Positions 51,278 to 59,310 are shown, counted from the stretch's first letter. The stretch is DNA of 64,000 nt from Oligoflexales bacterium (GCA_023301465.1 JALZUQ010000010.1:1-64000), one strand, 5' to 3'. The notes: generated by a model not told the origin, from the sequence alone. Translations and numbers: made by a program.

Positions 51278-52408
51278 ATGCGTTTTTTAAGCCTAGGTAT
51301 AGTGATACTCCTATGTTTTGCACAATTTTCATGTCAATCTATTCAGAACAGAAACTCTGGTATTCAATCAACTCAATTACAAAATGATTTATCCCTTGAT
51401 ACAGCCCAAACAAACTGCACGTCTACACATGACAAAGTTGGTCACGTAACAACATTACAAGGTTTTAATAAAAAAATTTCTGGCGAAGTATACATTATAG
51501 ATGATTGCACCATTAGAATTGAAAAATTTACATATAACGGCAATGGAATAGAGGTATATTTAAAAGCTGGCAAAAATTTCACTGCTAATGAACAAGAAAA
51601 AAGAAAAATATACTTTAAAACTCTTGAAGATGAAATTGAAAAGTCAAATGATGCAAATTATAAAAAGGTTATTAAAAATGATTTGATTCGCGAGGAAAAT
51701 ATCACTCTCAACTTTAAGAAAGGAAAAATACTCAGTAAAAATATTGTTCAAGAAAAATTTAATAATGATACTGTCACTATCCGCCTCCCAAATGGAGTAA
51801 GTTTAGATAATTTAGACGGAATAAGTATTTATGACGAACCCTTTGTGCTGAGCTTAAGTGAAGGAACATTTCACCAGCCTAAAAATAATGATTTATCAAT
51901 TCATTTATCTCAATCAAACTGTACATCTAACCACCAAAAAGTTGGAGCCGTCGCTCAGTTAAAAAATGCACTTATTAATTACCATAAAGTTTCTGGAACT
52001 GCTTACATAGTAGATGACTGCACTATAAGAATTGATGGTTTTACTTACGATGGCTTTGGAGCACCTTATATTCATATAAAGTCTGGTAAAAACTACAGTA
52101 AAACTAAGCAAGAAAAACGAGAAACTTATTTTATTGAATTAGAAAATGAAATAAAAAACACAAATAACTCTCAACAAAAAAAGGTACTGAACGACTCACT
52201 TGAACTAGAAAAATCACTCACATTGAACTTTCAAAAAGGCATCATTTTAAGTCAAAATATATTTGGAAAACCATTTAAAAATAAGACGATAGTGCTACGC
52301 CTGCCTCAAAGTGTGACCTTAGATGAGGTTGATGGAATAAGTGTATTTGATCAACATTTTGCTATCAGTTTTGGAAGCGGCACTTTTCAGTTGTTAGAAA
52401 AAAAATAA
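51278..52408 (+). CDS. Lipoprotein with two tandem DM13-like domains
   Basis: ATG 51278 follows AGAGGA and gives a lipoprotein signal peptide ending FAQFSC (Cys19), so it is preferred to the track's 51239. The rest is two homologous units of about 165 residues. The first has GEVYIIDDCTIRIEKFTYNG and DNLDGISIYDEPFVLSLSEGTF. The second has GTAYIVDDCTIRIDGFTYDG and DEVDGISVFDQHFAISFGSGTF. This matches the DM13 fold (an electron-transfer-type or adhesion domain of eukaryotes and bacteria) in strand order, with a Cys before and in the D-D-C-T-I-R-I motif. Function unknown. Confidence 0.74.
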   Translation: MRFLSLGIVILLCFAQFSCQSIQNRNSGIQSTQLQNDLSLDTAQTNCTSTHDKVGHVTTLQGFNKKISGEVYIIDDCTIRIEKFTYNGNGIEVYLKAGKNFTANEQEKRKIYFKTLEDEIEKSNDANYKKVIKNDLIREENITLNFKKGKILSKNIVQEKFNNDTVTIRLPNGVSLDNLDGISIYDEPFVLSLSEGTFHQPKNNDLSIHLSQSNCTSNHQKVGAVAQLKNALINYHKVSGTAYIVDDCTIRIDGFTYDGFGAPYIHIKSGKNYSKTKQEKRETYFIELENEIKNTNNSQQKKVLNDSLELEKSLTLNFQKGIILSQNIFGKPFKNKTIVLRLPQSVTLDEVDGISVFDQHFAISFGSGTFQLLEKK

Positions 52409-52461
52409 CTCACATCACAAACAACACAAAATAAAGCGGAGAAAAAGTAAAACCCCGTTTA

Positions 52462-53955
52462 CTATTTATTTTCAAAAATATTGATTTTCATCATGCTGCC
52501 AGCTTTTTTGATTAACAAGTTACAGTCAGGACTAAGGTTTTTTAAAATAATTTTTTTATTGAGTTTAGAATATCTCTCTGTGACTCTATTAATCGCTTCT
52601 GTGCTACTATGATCAACCACTTTTGATTCTTTAAAATCAATATAGACGATATCAGGGTCTTCTGCTGGAGTAAATAGTTCATGAAACACTGCAGTAGATG
52701 CAAAAAACAATGGTCCAAATATTTGGTAGTGTTTACTTCCATCATTATCAATTGTTTTAAGAGCCTTGATTTTAATAGCACTCTGCCAAGCAAAAACAAC
52801 TGCAGAGATAATAACTCCGATGATTACTGCAATGGCAAGGTCAAAGAAAACGGTTGTAACAGTAACAATGATCATAACAAGAGTGTCTGCAAGTGGGATT
52901 TTACGAAGTATTTTGAGACTGGTCCACTCAAAGGTTGCGTAAGATACCATGAACATTAAACCGATTAGTGCAGCAATAGGCACCTGCTCGATGTAATCAG
53001 ATAGGAAGAGAATAAACATCAATAAAGCTAAGCCAGCAACAATACCAGAAAGCCTAGATCTTCCACCAGATGTAATATTGATAAGGCTTTGGCCAATCAT
53101 GGCACAACCACCCATTCCACCAAAAAAACCAGTCACGATATTTGCCGCTCCTTGAGCCACACACTCTCTATTGCTTTGGCCTTTTGTTTCAGTGATATCG
53201 TCGATCAAAGTGAGCGTTAAAAGTGACTCAATCAATCCAATCCCTGCTAAAATAATAGCGTAGGGAAAGATGATCATAAAACTATCATAGCTAAAGGGGA
53301 TAGACGGAATATGAAATAAAGGAAACCCGCCTTTGATGGACGCGATGTCTCCTACCGTTCGAGTATCTAATCCAGTGGCAAAAACAACCCCGCAAACCAC
53401 CAGAATCGAAGCCAAAGAAGCAGGAATCAGTTTTGTGAGCTTGGGCAATAGGAAAATGACGGCAATTGTAAGGCCAATAAGCCCACTCATAACCATGAGC
53501 TGGTCTTGGGGGAGCCACACACCACTTTTGTTTTTGAACTGTTCAAACTGAGCAAGAAAAATGACGATGGCTAACCCATTCACAAAACCGTAAATCACTG
53601 GCTGTGAGACAAGCCTAATAAATTTTCCTAATTTAAAGTAACCAAAAAGAATTTGGATGATACCCATAAGTACGACAGTGGCAAATAAATACTCAATCCC
53701 GTGTTTTGCCACAAGACTCACCATGACTACTGCTAACGCCCCCGTAGCACCTGAAATCATTCCCGGCCTTCCGCCAAAGATAGAAGTAATCAAAGCCACC
53801 ATAAATGCAGCATAAAGACCGACAAGAGGCGGAACTCCAGCAATGATTGCAAATGCCACGGACTCAGGGACAAGTGCTAATGCGACTGTTAGTCCAGAGA
53901 GGATTTCATTTTTGTAATTAATGTCTTTAAGAGATTTTTGTAACATGGGGATCAT
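52462..53955 (-). CDS. SulP-family anion transporter with a STAS domain
   Basis: Inner-membrane transporter of sulfate, bicarbonate or a related anion. 497 aa. [31 protein letters not shown] is the SulP N-terminal signature, [31 protein letters not shown] the central motif, and about 11 helices follow. The C-terminal STAS domain is short ([19 protein letters not shown] ... [22 protein letters not shown]), with the D/E-S-x-x-x-D-x-S/T pattern. The [10 protein letters not shown] motif is typical of small marine-type SulP. Substrate unknown; a bicarbonate or sulfate role would need neighbouring carbonic anhydrase or cys genes, not seen here. Confidence 0.9.
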   Translation of the reverse strand: MIPMLQKSLKDINYKNEILSGLTVALALVPESVAFAIIAGVPPLVGLYAAFMVALITSIFGGRPGMISGATGALAVVMVSLVAKHGIEYLFATVVLMGIIQILFGYFKLGKFIRLVSQPVIYGFVNGLAIVIFLAQFEQFKNKSGVWLPQDQLMVMSGLIGLTIAVIFLLPKLTKLIPASLASILVVCGVVFATGLDTRTVGDIASIKGGFPLFHIPSIPFSYDSFMIIFPYAIILAGIGLIESLLTLTLIDDITETKGQSNRECVAQGAANIVTGFFGGMGGCAMIGQSLINITSGGRSRLSGIVAGLALLMFILFLSDYIEQVPIAALIGLMFMVSYATFEWTSLKILRKIPLADTLVMIIVTVTTVFFDLAIAVIIGVIISAVVFAWQSAIKIKALKTIDNDGSKHYQIFGPLFFASTAVFHELFTPAEDPDIVYIDFKESKVVDHSSTEAINRVTERYSKLNKKIILKNLSPDCNLLIKKAGSMMKINIFENK

Positions 53956-54308
53956 ATATGGTTTGCCTTAGCCTATAAACATGTAAATAAAACATTGAAG
54001 CTGGAGTCTATTCTTCTTCGCTAGAAGATTAAAGATAAAATTCTTTATATGTTATCACGCATCATTCATGAAAAGGAGAATAGATACAAAAAAATCTAGA
54101 ACACTCACAAGACTTACCTACAACTGAGCCTAAGTTCCGTCTCACCCCCCTCATAAAAATATGCAATAATATCAAGATATTAAAAGGTAGGATTAGTTTA
54201 TCTAATGAAGTTCGCTATAATCAATTATTTTATTTATTGCTCATATCTGGATATGCTTTGTGAAAAGTCACTGGCTTTTAATTAAAACTTTGTTACCGGG
54301 AGAAATAA
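53956..54308. other. Intergenic region between divergent genes; no supported gene
   Basis: A 353-bp AT-rich gap between the minus-strand SulP gene and the plus-strand frameshifted lipoprotein. It should contain promoters for both. A TATAAT within cgctataatc at about 54215 is a good -10 match for the plus-strand gene but lacks a clear -35. No hairpin with a T tract and no ORF of note are seen. Confidence 0.55.
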
Positions 54309-55089
54309 ATGAAAAGATTAACCTTACTTGCATCAATTTGTTTCAGTATTGTTTCATGTGGTGCTGAAAACTACTCAGAGATTAGTTCACAAAAAAAGCA
54401 CAACTCTTTTTCTGAAAAAATCATTAAGGTCTCTGAAGCAAACGCCAGAGAAGTGCTTCTAAGAAAATCAGATGGAAAATCTTTTTCTGTCAATATTGAC
54501 AAAGAAACCATACGTGCTTGTTTTAATAAGAGAAGCTATTTAGTTTCTGAAAATCGAAAAAGGAAAATATCTTGTAGAAGTAAACTCACGACCAGTTCCT
54601 GCTGTAGTTTGCACACCTGACAGAATGCGAAATATTAAAACCGGCGTAAGTATTAAAGTACCAAAGTCTAAATCAGATTTCTCTAATTGGGCCAGAGTCA
54701 TCATTGTAAATAACTCTTTTGGAAAAGCAAAAGTAGAAACAAAAAAGTCTAAAGGGAAAAAAGTGAAGGTAATTACCGATAAGAAAACTCCTATTGATGT
54801 TTATCAATATTCTGCAACTGAAAAATCTGATTTTGCAATTGATATTGATAAAAAAGTAATACGCGATTGTTATTCTGGCATAAGACATACTAGTACTGAG
54901 ATTAAAACTGGACACTTTGTTAGTATTGACATGACTCCAGTGCCTGCTGTTGTTTGCCGCCCTAGCCAACATAGAGATATTCAGATTGGAACGACTATTG
55001 AAGTAAACAATAATCAGTACAAATATAAGAAACTATATGTTGAAAAAGACACCTCTTATGGTGACTCGGTAATATTCAGGGATTTATAA
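54309..55089 (+). pseudogene. Frameshifted two-repeat lipoprotein gene (track ORFs 54309-54620 and 54625-55089)
   Basis: The two track ORFs are one broken gene. ORF 1 has a lipoprotein signal peptide (ASICFSIVSCG) and the repeat unit FSVNIDKETIRACFNKRSYLV, then drifts into a nonsense tail. Just past that point the +1 frame reads KIEKGKYLVEVNSRPVPAVVC and continues into ORF 2, which holds the second unit FAIDIDKKVIRDCYSG ... IKTGHFVSIDMTPVPAVVC. Removing one base (for example a T of gtttct, near 54550) aligns the two units without gaps: both have 15 residues from the first Cys to the G of E-K-G / K-T-G. The intact product would be about 259 aa. A recent mutation, phase-variable or programmed shift, or a sequence error are all possible. 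Confidence 0.78.
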
Positions 55090-55108
55090 ACCTAAATTTG
55101 CATACATA

Positions 55109-55146
55109 AAACCACTCTTAGAAAACCATTCTAAGAGTGGTTTTTT
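55109..55146 (+). terminator. Intrinsic terminator
   Basis: AAACCACTCTTAG/CTAAGAGTGGTTT, a perfect 13-bp stem with a 9-nt loop followed by TTT. It lies 19 nt after the stop of the frameshifted lipoprotein gene and ends its transcript. It persists although the gene is broken, suggesting the damage is recent or that the region is still transcribed. Confidence 0.92.
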
Positions 55147-55162
55147 GAGTTATGAGTCAGTT

Positions 55163-55238
55163 TTGAGGAACGGATCCAGTAAATTTAAAAGTCACCCTGT
55201 GACAAACGAAAATTAGAGTTGCTCCGTGCCGCGAAGTT
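55163..55238. repeat. Dispersed intergenic repeat, copy A
   Basis: TTGAGGAACGG ... AAATTTAAAAGTCACCCTGTGAC ... TAGAGTTGCTCCGTGCCGCGAAGTT matches copy B (56721-56801) along its length with scattered changes and a small length difference in the first third. Its core GTCAC-cct-GTGAC is a perfect inverted repeat. It lies just after the terminator of the frameshifted gene. No ORF or insertion-sequence features are associated. Confidence 0.75.
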
Positions 55239-55291
55239 CCGCGAAGGAAGTTTGCCACGCACGAAGTTCTCTTTTATTGATGGGCTCCGTT

Positions 55292-55323
55292 CAGCCAACC
55301 AGCCAACCAGCCAACCAGCCAAC
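55292..55323. repeat. Minisatellite: CAGCCAAC x 4
   Basis: Four perfect tandem copies of the 8-mer CAGCCAAC. The unit length is not a multiple of three, so it is not a coding repeat; the minus-strand ORF at 55185-55382 covering it (AGWLVGWLAE) is a by-product. It sits 40 bp from the stop of the gene at 55363-56310. Copy number is likely to vary. Confidence 0.9.
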
Positions 55324-55362
55324 TCAAACGTCTTAACCAATTTTTTACATACCGGCTCAGGG

Positions 55363-56310
55363 CTAATAAAAAATTGTTTCATTTATAAACTGTTTAAATC
55401 GGCCATTATGTTGTTTTAAGCTTAATGCTAAAGATTCCTCAAACCCCGTTCTAGGACCCCCTTGGGGGTACCCCGACAGCGAACTGCTCATGACTGACAA
55501 CTTAAATGCTTCAGATTCGAAGTTATAACTCACCCCGCTTATTATGAAATCTCTCTCAATTTTATTGCTATCGGTGTAAGTGAAAAACATTGCATCTAAA
55601 TTATCAATATCATTATCAAAGCCTGACTTAATAAGTGTCTTTATGGTTAATTTATTCTTCTGCGTGCTTTCCGATAGAATTTTAACCATTTCTAGGTATT
55701 TTAACCAATTTTTATCAGTGTATTCTGGTACTAGTAAATATTTACGCTTAGCTTGATCCATGACATCATAAAAGTATTCTAATTTAAAGCCACCATCTAA
55801 ATAATTAACAATAGTATCTAACTCTGCTAATATCTCTTTAGCTTTCGAAAGATCTTGTTTTGCCTGTTGTGATTTTACTAATTCTTTTTCTATTCTTGGA
55901 AGTTCTTTTTCATATTCATACAAATCATTTTTTAAGTCTTTTAAAGCACCATCAGCTGTAGTTGCAGGCTTTTTTTGGCTCTGATTTGAAATGAAATCAT
56001 TGATTTTTTGAGTTAAATGTCCTAAATTATTTTGAAAAACCCATACAAGATTCTCTTCTGAAGATGTCGGTCTAAAGGCCTTACTTAAATCTTCTTGATT
56101 AGGACCAGTTAGACTGAGTTTTAAATTATCGGAAATGTTTTGAACCTTAGCTTTTATGGCCTGAGGTAAATTTGAATCGCTTGAACCTAAGGCAAGGATT
56201 ATATTCAAACAATCACTTTGCTGCTTACTTATCAAGTGGGAAGTGTTTTCATTAGCGTATAAAAAACCGAAATAGCTAGTGCAGAAAAACAACACAATAA
56301 ATTTTAACAT
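55363..56310 (-). CDS. Secreted coiled-coil-containing protein of unknown function
   Basis: Not recognised. A signal peptide (MLKFIVLFFCTSYFGFLYAN) precedes about 295 residues. Residues about 125-165 are a coiled-coil-like, highly charged helix (LKDLKNDLYEYEKELPRIEKELVKSQQAKQDLSKAKEIL). The rest is mixed, with a hydrophobic segment FFTYTDSNKIERDFIISGVSYNF near the C-terminus. No enzymatic motif. It is alone on the minus strand within the accessory stretch and has an inverted-repeat-rich upstream region (56311-56912) with a Fur-box-like palindrome 310 bp away. Confidence 0.6.
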   Translation of the reverse strand: MLKFIVLFFCTSYFGFLYANENTSHLISKQQSDCLNIILALGSSDSNLPQAIKAKVQNISDNLKLSLTGPNQEDLSKAFRPTSSEENLVWVFQNNLGHLTQKINDFISNQSQKKPATTADGALKDLKNDLYEYEKELPRIEKELVKSQQAKQDLSKAKEILAELDTIVNYLDGGFKLEYFYDVMDQAKRKYLLVPEYTDKNWLKYLEMVKILSESTQKNKLTIKTLIKSGFDNDIDNLDAMFFTYTDSNKIERDFIISGVSYNFESEAFKLSVMSSSLSGYPQGGPRTGFEESLALSLKQHNGRFKQFINETIFY

Positions 56311-56483
56311 AATAATACTCCGAATATACTTTCTTATAATTTTAAGCGATGAGAAGATACTTAATCAAATGCTAACTTAAAGAGTAGGACTAAAACCTGT
56401 TGAGAGTAGCTCAGAGAACACCTATAGAAAATAAAGTAGAGGATAACAGAATCCACCCAAGGGCATTACGAGACGAAACTATT

Positions 56484-56510
56484 AAATTTAAAAGTGTCGC
56501 ACTATGACAG
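56484..56510. repeat. Dispersed intergenic repeat, partial copy C
   Basis: AAATTTAAAAGTGTCGCACTATGACAG matches the core of copy A (AAATTTAAAAGTCACCCTGTGACAAACG) in its left half and in spacing, and also has an inverted repeat TGTC-gcactat-GACA. The outer parts of the repeat are not found here. A partial or decayed copy is the simplest reading; the match is only to about 12-13 bp with certainty. Confidence 0.4.
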
Positions 56511-56620
56511 GTACTAATATAAACATGGATTTTTAAAAACTGGATTGCATGAGTCACTTTCTCAAGTCATAAGTTGTTCGATAACAAACCAAGTATGAGT
56601 TTAGTGATGGACTGTCAAGT

Positions 56621-56645
56621 TTTTTTAATGATTATCATTAAAAAA
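56621..56645. promoter_or_regulatory. 25-bp perfect palindrome TTTTTTAATGAT-t-ATCATTAAAAAA (Fur-box-like)
   Basis: A 12-1-12 perfect inverted repeat. Its core AATGATtATCATT resembles the Fur-box half sites (AATGAT/ATCATT, consensus GATAATGATAATCATTATC). It is AT-rich, so it could alternatively be a weak bidirectional terminator of the A8...T8 type without a GC stem. It lies 310 bp upstream of the minus-strand gene at 55363-56310 and 270 bp downstream of the next. Iron regulation is a hypothesis. Confidence 0.45.
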
Positions 56646-56720
56646 TAAATGATTTTAGTGATTTTGATTACTTACAAACCCTTTTGCTGAGTCTGAGAAA
56701 GTCTGGAAAATCTTGAGGCC

Positions 56721-56801
56721 TTGAGGAACGGGTCTGAGTCGGTAAGTTTAAAAGTCACGCTGCGATAAACGGAAACTAGAGTTGCCCCGTACCGCGAAGT
56801 T
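56721..56801. repeat. Dispersed intergenic repeat, copy B
   Basis: TTGAGGAACGG ... AAGTTTAAAAGTCACGCTGCGATAAACGG ... TAGAGTTGCCCCGTACCGCGAAGTT matches copy A (55163-55238). The last 40 bp are the best conserved (TAGAGTTGC-CCGT-CCGCGAAGTT). The inverted repeat present in copy A is degenerate here. The two full copies are 1.5 kb apart in the same orientation. Confidence 0.75.
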
Positions 56802-56912
56802 TTTAGATCACCAAATGGCTCATCTTATATTTTCTTAAGGTTGTAATTTTTCAATTGATCAATGATCATTTTAAAAGCCAAGAAATAATAACTGAATTCT
56901 AAACTGAGTTCA

Positions 56913-57554
56913 TTAAAGGATTGGCACTAATTCTTCATAACTAATACGACGTTGACTAATGTTATCTTTTTGATCGTAAGATTGATCGAACCATCTTTTT
57001 AACTGAGACTGTTCTGAGTCAGTTATATCAGAGAAATTTGGCTTGCTGTTTTCTTCAATAATTTTAAATAAATTTAAGCCTTTATTTTCAAACTCAACAG
57101 AAACACTCACCCCATTAAGACCAGAAGTTTTTGCCTTCACCCTATTCGGAAAGCTGCCGTATTGACGATGGGTCAGAAGCATAGCATGCATTATCACCTG
57201 TATGTTTTTCTTGATTTCACCAAAATTAGATGCGTTTCCTAGCCACATACTCATAAAATTTTCGTTAGGTCTGACACTGATGGAGTAGCTTTGTTCGTTA
57301 ATTTTCCTATATGATGTAGACCACCATTTTGGCAAGGAATGCCATGTCCATTCCCGTTCTTTAAAGAAATCTTCGTTTTCTTTTAAAAAAGAAATTTTAA
57401 TAAATTCATTCGGTAATTCGCCTTCAGGAATATTTAGGATTTTTATTCGCTGAAGACGTTGAGCAATCCAATGACAAGGATTGAAAGCATATCCAACGTT
57501 ACTATACTGCAATAAAGATAGAGCCAATAATAAATACACAAAATTATTTTTCAT
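56913..57554 (-). CDS. Secreted protein of unknown function
   Basis: ATG 57554 follows GGGG and gives a signal peptide (MKNNFVYLLLALSLLQYSNVGYA); it is preferred to the ATG at 57566. The mature part of about 190 residues is beta-rich (SYSISVRPNENFMSMWLGN, GLNGVSVSVEFENKGLNLF) with a C-terminal helix (SEQSQLKRWFDQSYDQK). A single Cys (FNPCHWIAQRLQ) near the mature N-terminus. No family recognised. The palindrome at 57570-57584 lies directly upstream. Confidence 0.6.
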   Translation of the reverse strand: MKNNFVYLLLALSLLQYSNVGYAFNPCHWIAQRLQRIKILNIPEGELPNEFIKISFLKENEDFFKEREWTWHSLPKWWSTSYRKINEQSYSISVRPNENFMSMWLGNASNFGEIKKNIQVIMHAMLLTHRQYGSFPNRVKAKTSGLNGVSVSVEFENKGLNLFKIIEENSKPNFSDITDSEQSQLKRWFDQSYDQKDNISQRRISYEELVPIL

Positions 57555-57569
57555 TTTTAACCCCATAAG

Positions 57570-57584
57570 ACTAGTACTACTAGT
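57570..57584. promoter_or_regulatory. Perfect palindrome ACTAGTA-C-TACTAGT upstream of gene 56913-57554
   Basis: A 15-bp perfect inverted repeat (7-1-7) ends 16 bp before the ATG at 57554. Its placement next to the ribosome site, and its symmetry, suggest a repressor operator. There is no hairpin-T tract. No regulator gene is adjacent, so the binding protein is unknown; the nearest DNA-binding protein is the antitoxin at 57754-58161. Confidence 0.4.
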
Positions 57585-57753
57585 TTAACATTTTTTTGCT
57601 AACGATATTTTAATAAAGTTCGAGGCTAACCTTGGCTTGAACCGGCTATAATCCTTCTAACAACATAAAGAAGGGATTTAGTTGCTAAAATTCTAGTAAT
57701 TTTTTTTGGAACATGCACCCAACCTTGGTACTCTATTGATTAGATCACATCAA

Positions 57754-58161
57754 TCAAGCCGCTTTTAGATTGATTTTCTTCGCTTTATCATTTGCAGATA
57801 AATCGTCCAAAGTAGCATTTAGCTCTATGTTGAGTAGATCAGCTACTAGCAGCCTCACAAGTATCTCATATGGTTTCGGAAGACGTTTTTCTATCTCTTT
57901 ACCCCATTTAAGCACGGTATTACGATTTACACCTAAATAATCCGCAATAGAGTCATTCGATAGTCTTAAAGCACTTTTCATTACCCGGAACTCAGCCCCG
58001 CGAACAGGTACTCGGTTTTCTATCAAAGAAACAGCCACAAGCTTTTCCAACTCACCTTGTTCCATGTCTATAACATCACCAAATTCAGTTGACCGAATAG
58101 GAACCTTACTCACAGAAACATAAGTAAGACCACCAAAATTTTTAATCGTTGTAGTTTTCAT
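57754..58161 (-). CDS. Helix-turn-helix antitoxin-like protein (MqsA/HigA-type)
   Basis: 135 aa, second gene of a toxin-antitoxin-like pair. The C-terminal half holds an XRE/MqsA-type helix-turn-helix: RGAEFRVMKSALRLSNDSIADYLGVNRNTVLKWGKEIEKRLP, with LSNDSIADYLGVNRNTVLKW as the recognition unit. The N-terminal part (TYVSVSKVPIRSTEFGDVIDMEQGELEKLVAVSLI) lacks the CxxC zinc finger of MqsA. It overlaps the upstream toxin-like gene by ATGA, the usual coupling. It probably represses the operon and neutralises its partner. Confidence 0.78.
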   Translation of the reverse strand: MKTTTIKNFGGLTYVSVSKVPIRSTEFGDVIDMEQGELEKLVAVSLIENRVPVRGAEFRVMKSALRLSNDSIADYLGVNRNTVLKWGKEIEKRLPKPYEILVRLLVADLLNIELNATLDDLSANDKAKKINLKAA

Positions 58162-58349
58162 ATTGGCTCCTCGAAAAAAACAGTTACAATAATGACTTCA
58201 TTTCTCAGAGCGGCTGAAACCGATAGCTTCTTCTTCCAAGCATCCTTGCCAACAATAAAAAAAGTGTCGTTCGTCTTTTGATAAGTTATTGATTTAACAG
58301 TATTAGCAACTTCTATAATATCTACCTCTGACACAAACCGTTCAGACAT
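58158..58349 (-). CDS. DUF4258-like toxin of a toxin-antitoxin pair, possibly truncated at the start
   Basis: The ORF starts at ATG 58349 (MSERFVSEVDIIEVANTVKS), 63 aa. In the same frame, upstream of the ATG, the sequence reads GEFALTTHARSRMSERFVSE, which is the conserved T-x-H-A-R-x-R-M-x-x-R segment with which DUF4258 domains begin. No ATG, GTG or TTG lies between the upstream TAG (58419-58421) and 58349. So the true start may be non-canonical, or the 5-prime end is damaged. TFFIVGKDAWKKKLSVSAALRNEVIIVTVFFE is the domain's C-terminal strand pair. Toxicity is inferred from the pairing with an HTH antitoxin. Confidence 0.65.
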   Translation of the reverse strand: MSERFVSEVDIIEVANTVKSITYQKTNDTFFIVGKDAWKKKLSVSAALRNEVIIVTVFFEEPI

Positions 58350-58596
58350 ACGACTACGTGCATGCGTGGTGAGAGCAAACTCGCCTCGTTTTATTTTGTT
58401 GATAATTGTTTTTTCAGTCTATTTCATAAGCTCTAGCACAATACCACATAAACAGACTAGAGTCTATATTTAGGCCAATGCCTTTATTTGTAGAATTGCA
58501 TACATTTTATAGTATGCTAACAGATCCTCACGCTCACTTCGTTCGCTGCAAGATGACATGTTGGATGACCATTTACCCAACTAAATACTAGAGTTT

Positions 58597-59307
58597 CTAA
58601 CCAGTAATGACGCCCATAGAAAACGCCGCCAACTCCATCAACCTATCATCTTTAATACTAGCCTTAGGATCATAATTACCTTCATCCCACTGCAAAGGGT
58701 TACCATCTAGCACAAACACACCAGCAGCTTGAACTTTATGAAGCCCAGCAAGGGTGAGCAATGTAGAAAGTTCCATTTCAACTGCAACAACACCAGCATC
58801 TTTATAAAGTTTAAGACCGGGATCCAAAACTTTTGGGTAGAATAAGTCACTGGTTAACACTACTCCCGACCTATAGTTATCACCATATTTTTTGAGTTTT
58901 TGGTCCAGTTTATCTACTAGCTTAAAATCACAAACTGCAGGATAGTTTGCTGGAACCATTTTTAAGGAAGCTCCGTCTTCTCTCACAGCAGCTGTAGCAC
59001 AAACAACGTCTCCAACCTTGGTGGAGTCATACAATCCACCAGCTGTTCCAATTCTAATAATTTTTTTGGCACCTTGCTGCATCAGTTCATCAAAGCAAAT
59101 GGCTGCCCCTGCTGAACCAACACCATGGGAGATAATAGTAATGTTTTTACCTTGGTACTTCCCTTGTATAGAACGATATTCACGGTTTTGAACCGCTGAC
59201 TTTGGGTCTTCCAGCAGTTTAGCAAACCGATCAACGCGAAAAGGGTCACCGCAAACGATAACCCCATCCGTCATAGACTCTTTTGTTAAAGCGTTATGAT
59301 AAACCAT
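58597..59307 (-). CDS. Uridine phosphorylase-like nucleoside phosphorylase
   Basis: Cleaves nucleosides with phosphate to base and ribose-1-phosphate. VIVCGDPFRVDRFAKLLEDP is the phosphate-binding N-terminal strand (G-D-P-x-R), ISHGVGSAGAAICFDELMQQGAKKIIRIGTAGGL the active-site loop. VREDGASLKMVPANYPAVCDF matches Udp's distinctive segment (V-R-x-D-G-A-S-x-x-x-x-P-x-x-x-P-A-V-x-D-F). VAVEMELSTLLTLAGL has the M-E-x-x-x-L of the sugar-binding site. 236 aa, hexameric NP-I family. The YceI gene is 4 bp upstream on the same strand; the substrate specificity is inferred. Confidence 0.85.
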   Translation of the reverse strand: MVYHNALTKESMTDGVIVCGDPFRVDRFAKLLEDPKSAVQNREYRSIQGKYQGKNITIISHGVGSAGAAICFDELMQQGAKKIIRIGTAGGLYDSTKVGDVVCATAAVREDGASLKMVPANYPAVCDFKLVDKLDQKLKKYGDNYRSGVVLTSDLFYPKVLDPGLKLYKDAGVVAVEMELSTLLTLAGLHKVQAAGVFVLDGNPLQWDEGNYDPKASIKDDRLMELAAFSMGVITG

Positions 59308-59310
59308 AAA

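Larger units (their letters stand above)
56311..56912. other. Long non-coding stretch holding repeats and a perfect palindrome
   Basis: A 602-bp gap without a supportable gene in any frame. It contains a partial dispersed repeat (56484-56510), a 25-bp perfect palindrome (56621-56645), and the full repeat copy B (56721-56801). The base composition is AT-rich except for repeat B. It lies upstream of the minus-strand gene 55363-56310 and downstream of the minus-strand gene 56913-57554. A degraded gene remnant or an RNA gene cannot be excluded, but none is recognisable. Confidence 0.7.

Noticed and set aside
55185-55382. Minus-strand ORF covering the CAGCCAAC repeats and repeat copy A
   Set aside because: Its sequence is a by-product of the minisatellite (AGWLVGWLAE); it overlaps repeat elements and has no ribosome site.
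58520-58560. CGCTCACTTCGTTCGCTGC motif as a possible attachment or recombination site
   Set aside because: A common near-palindromic sequence in many bacterial genomes; no duplicate or integrase gene is in the window.
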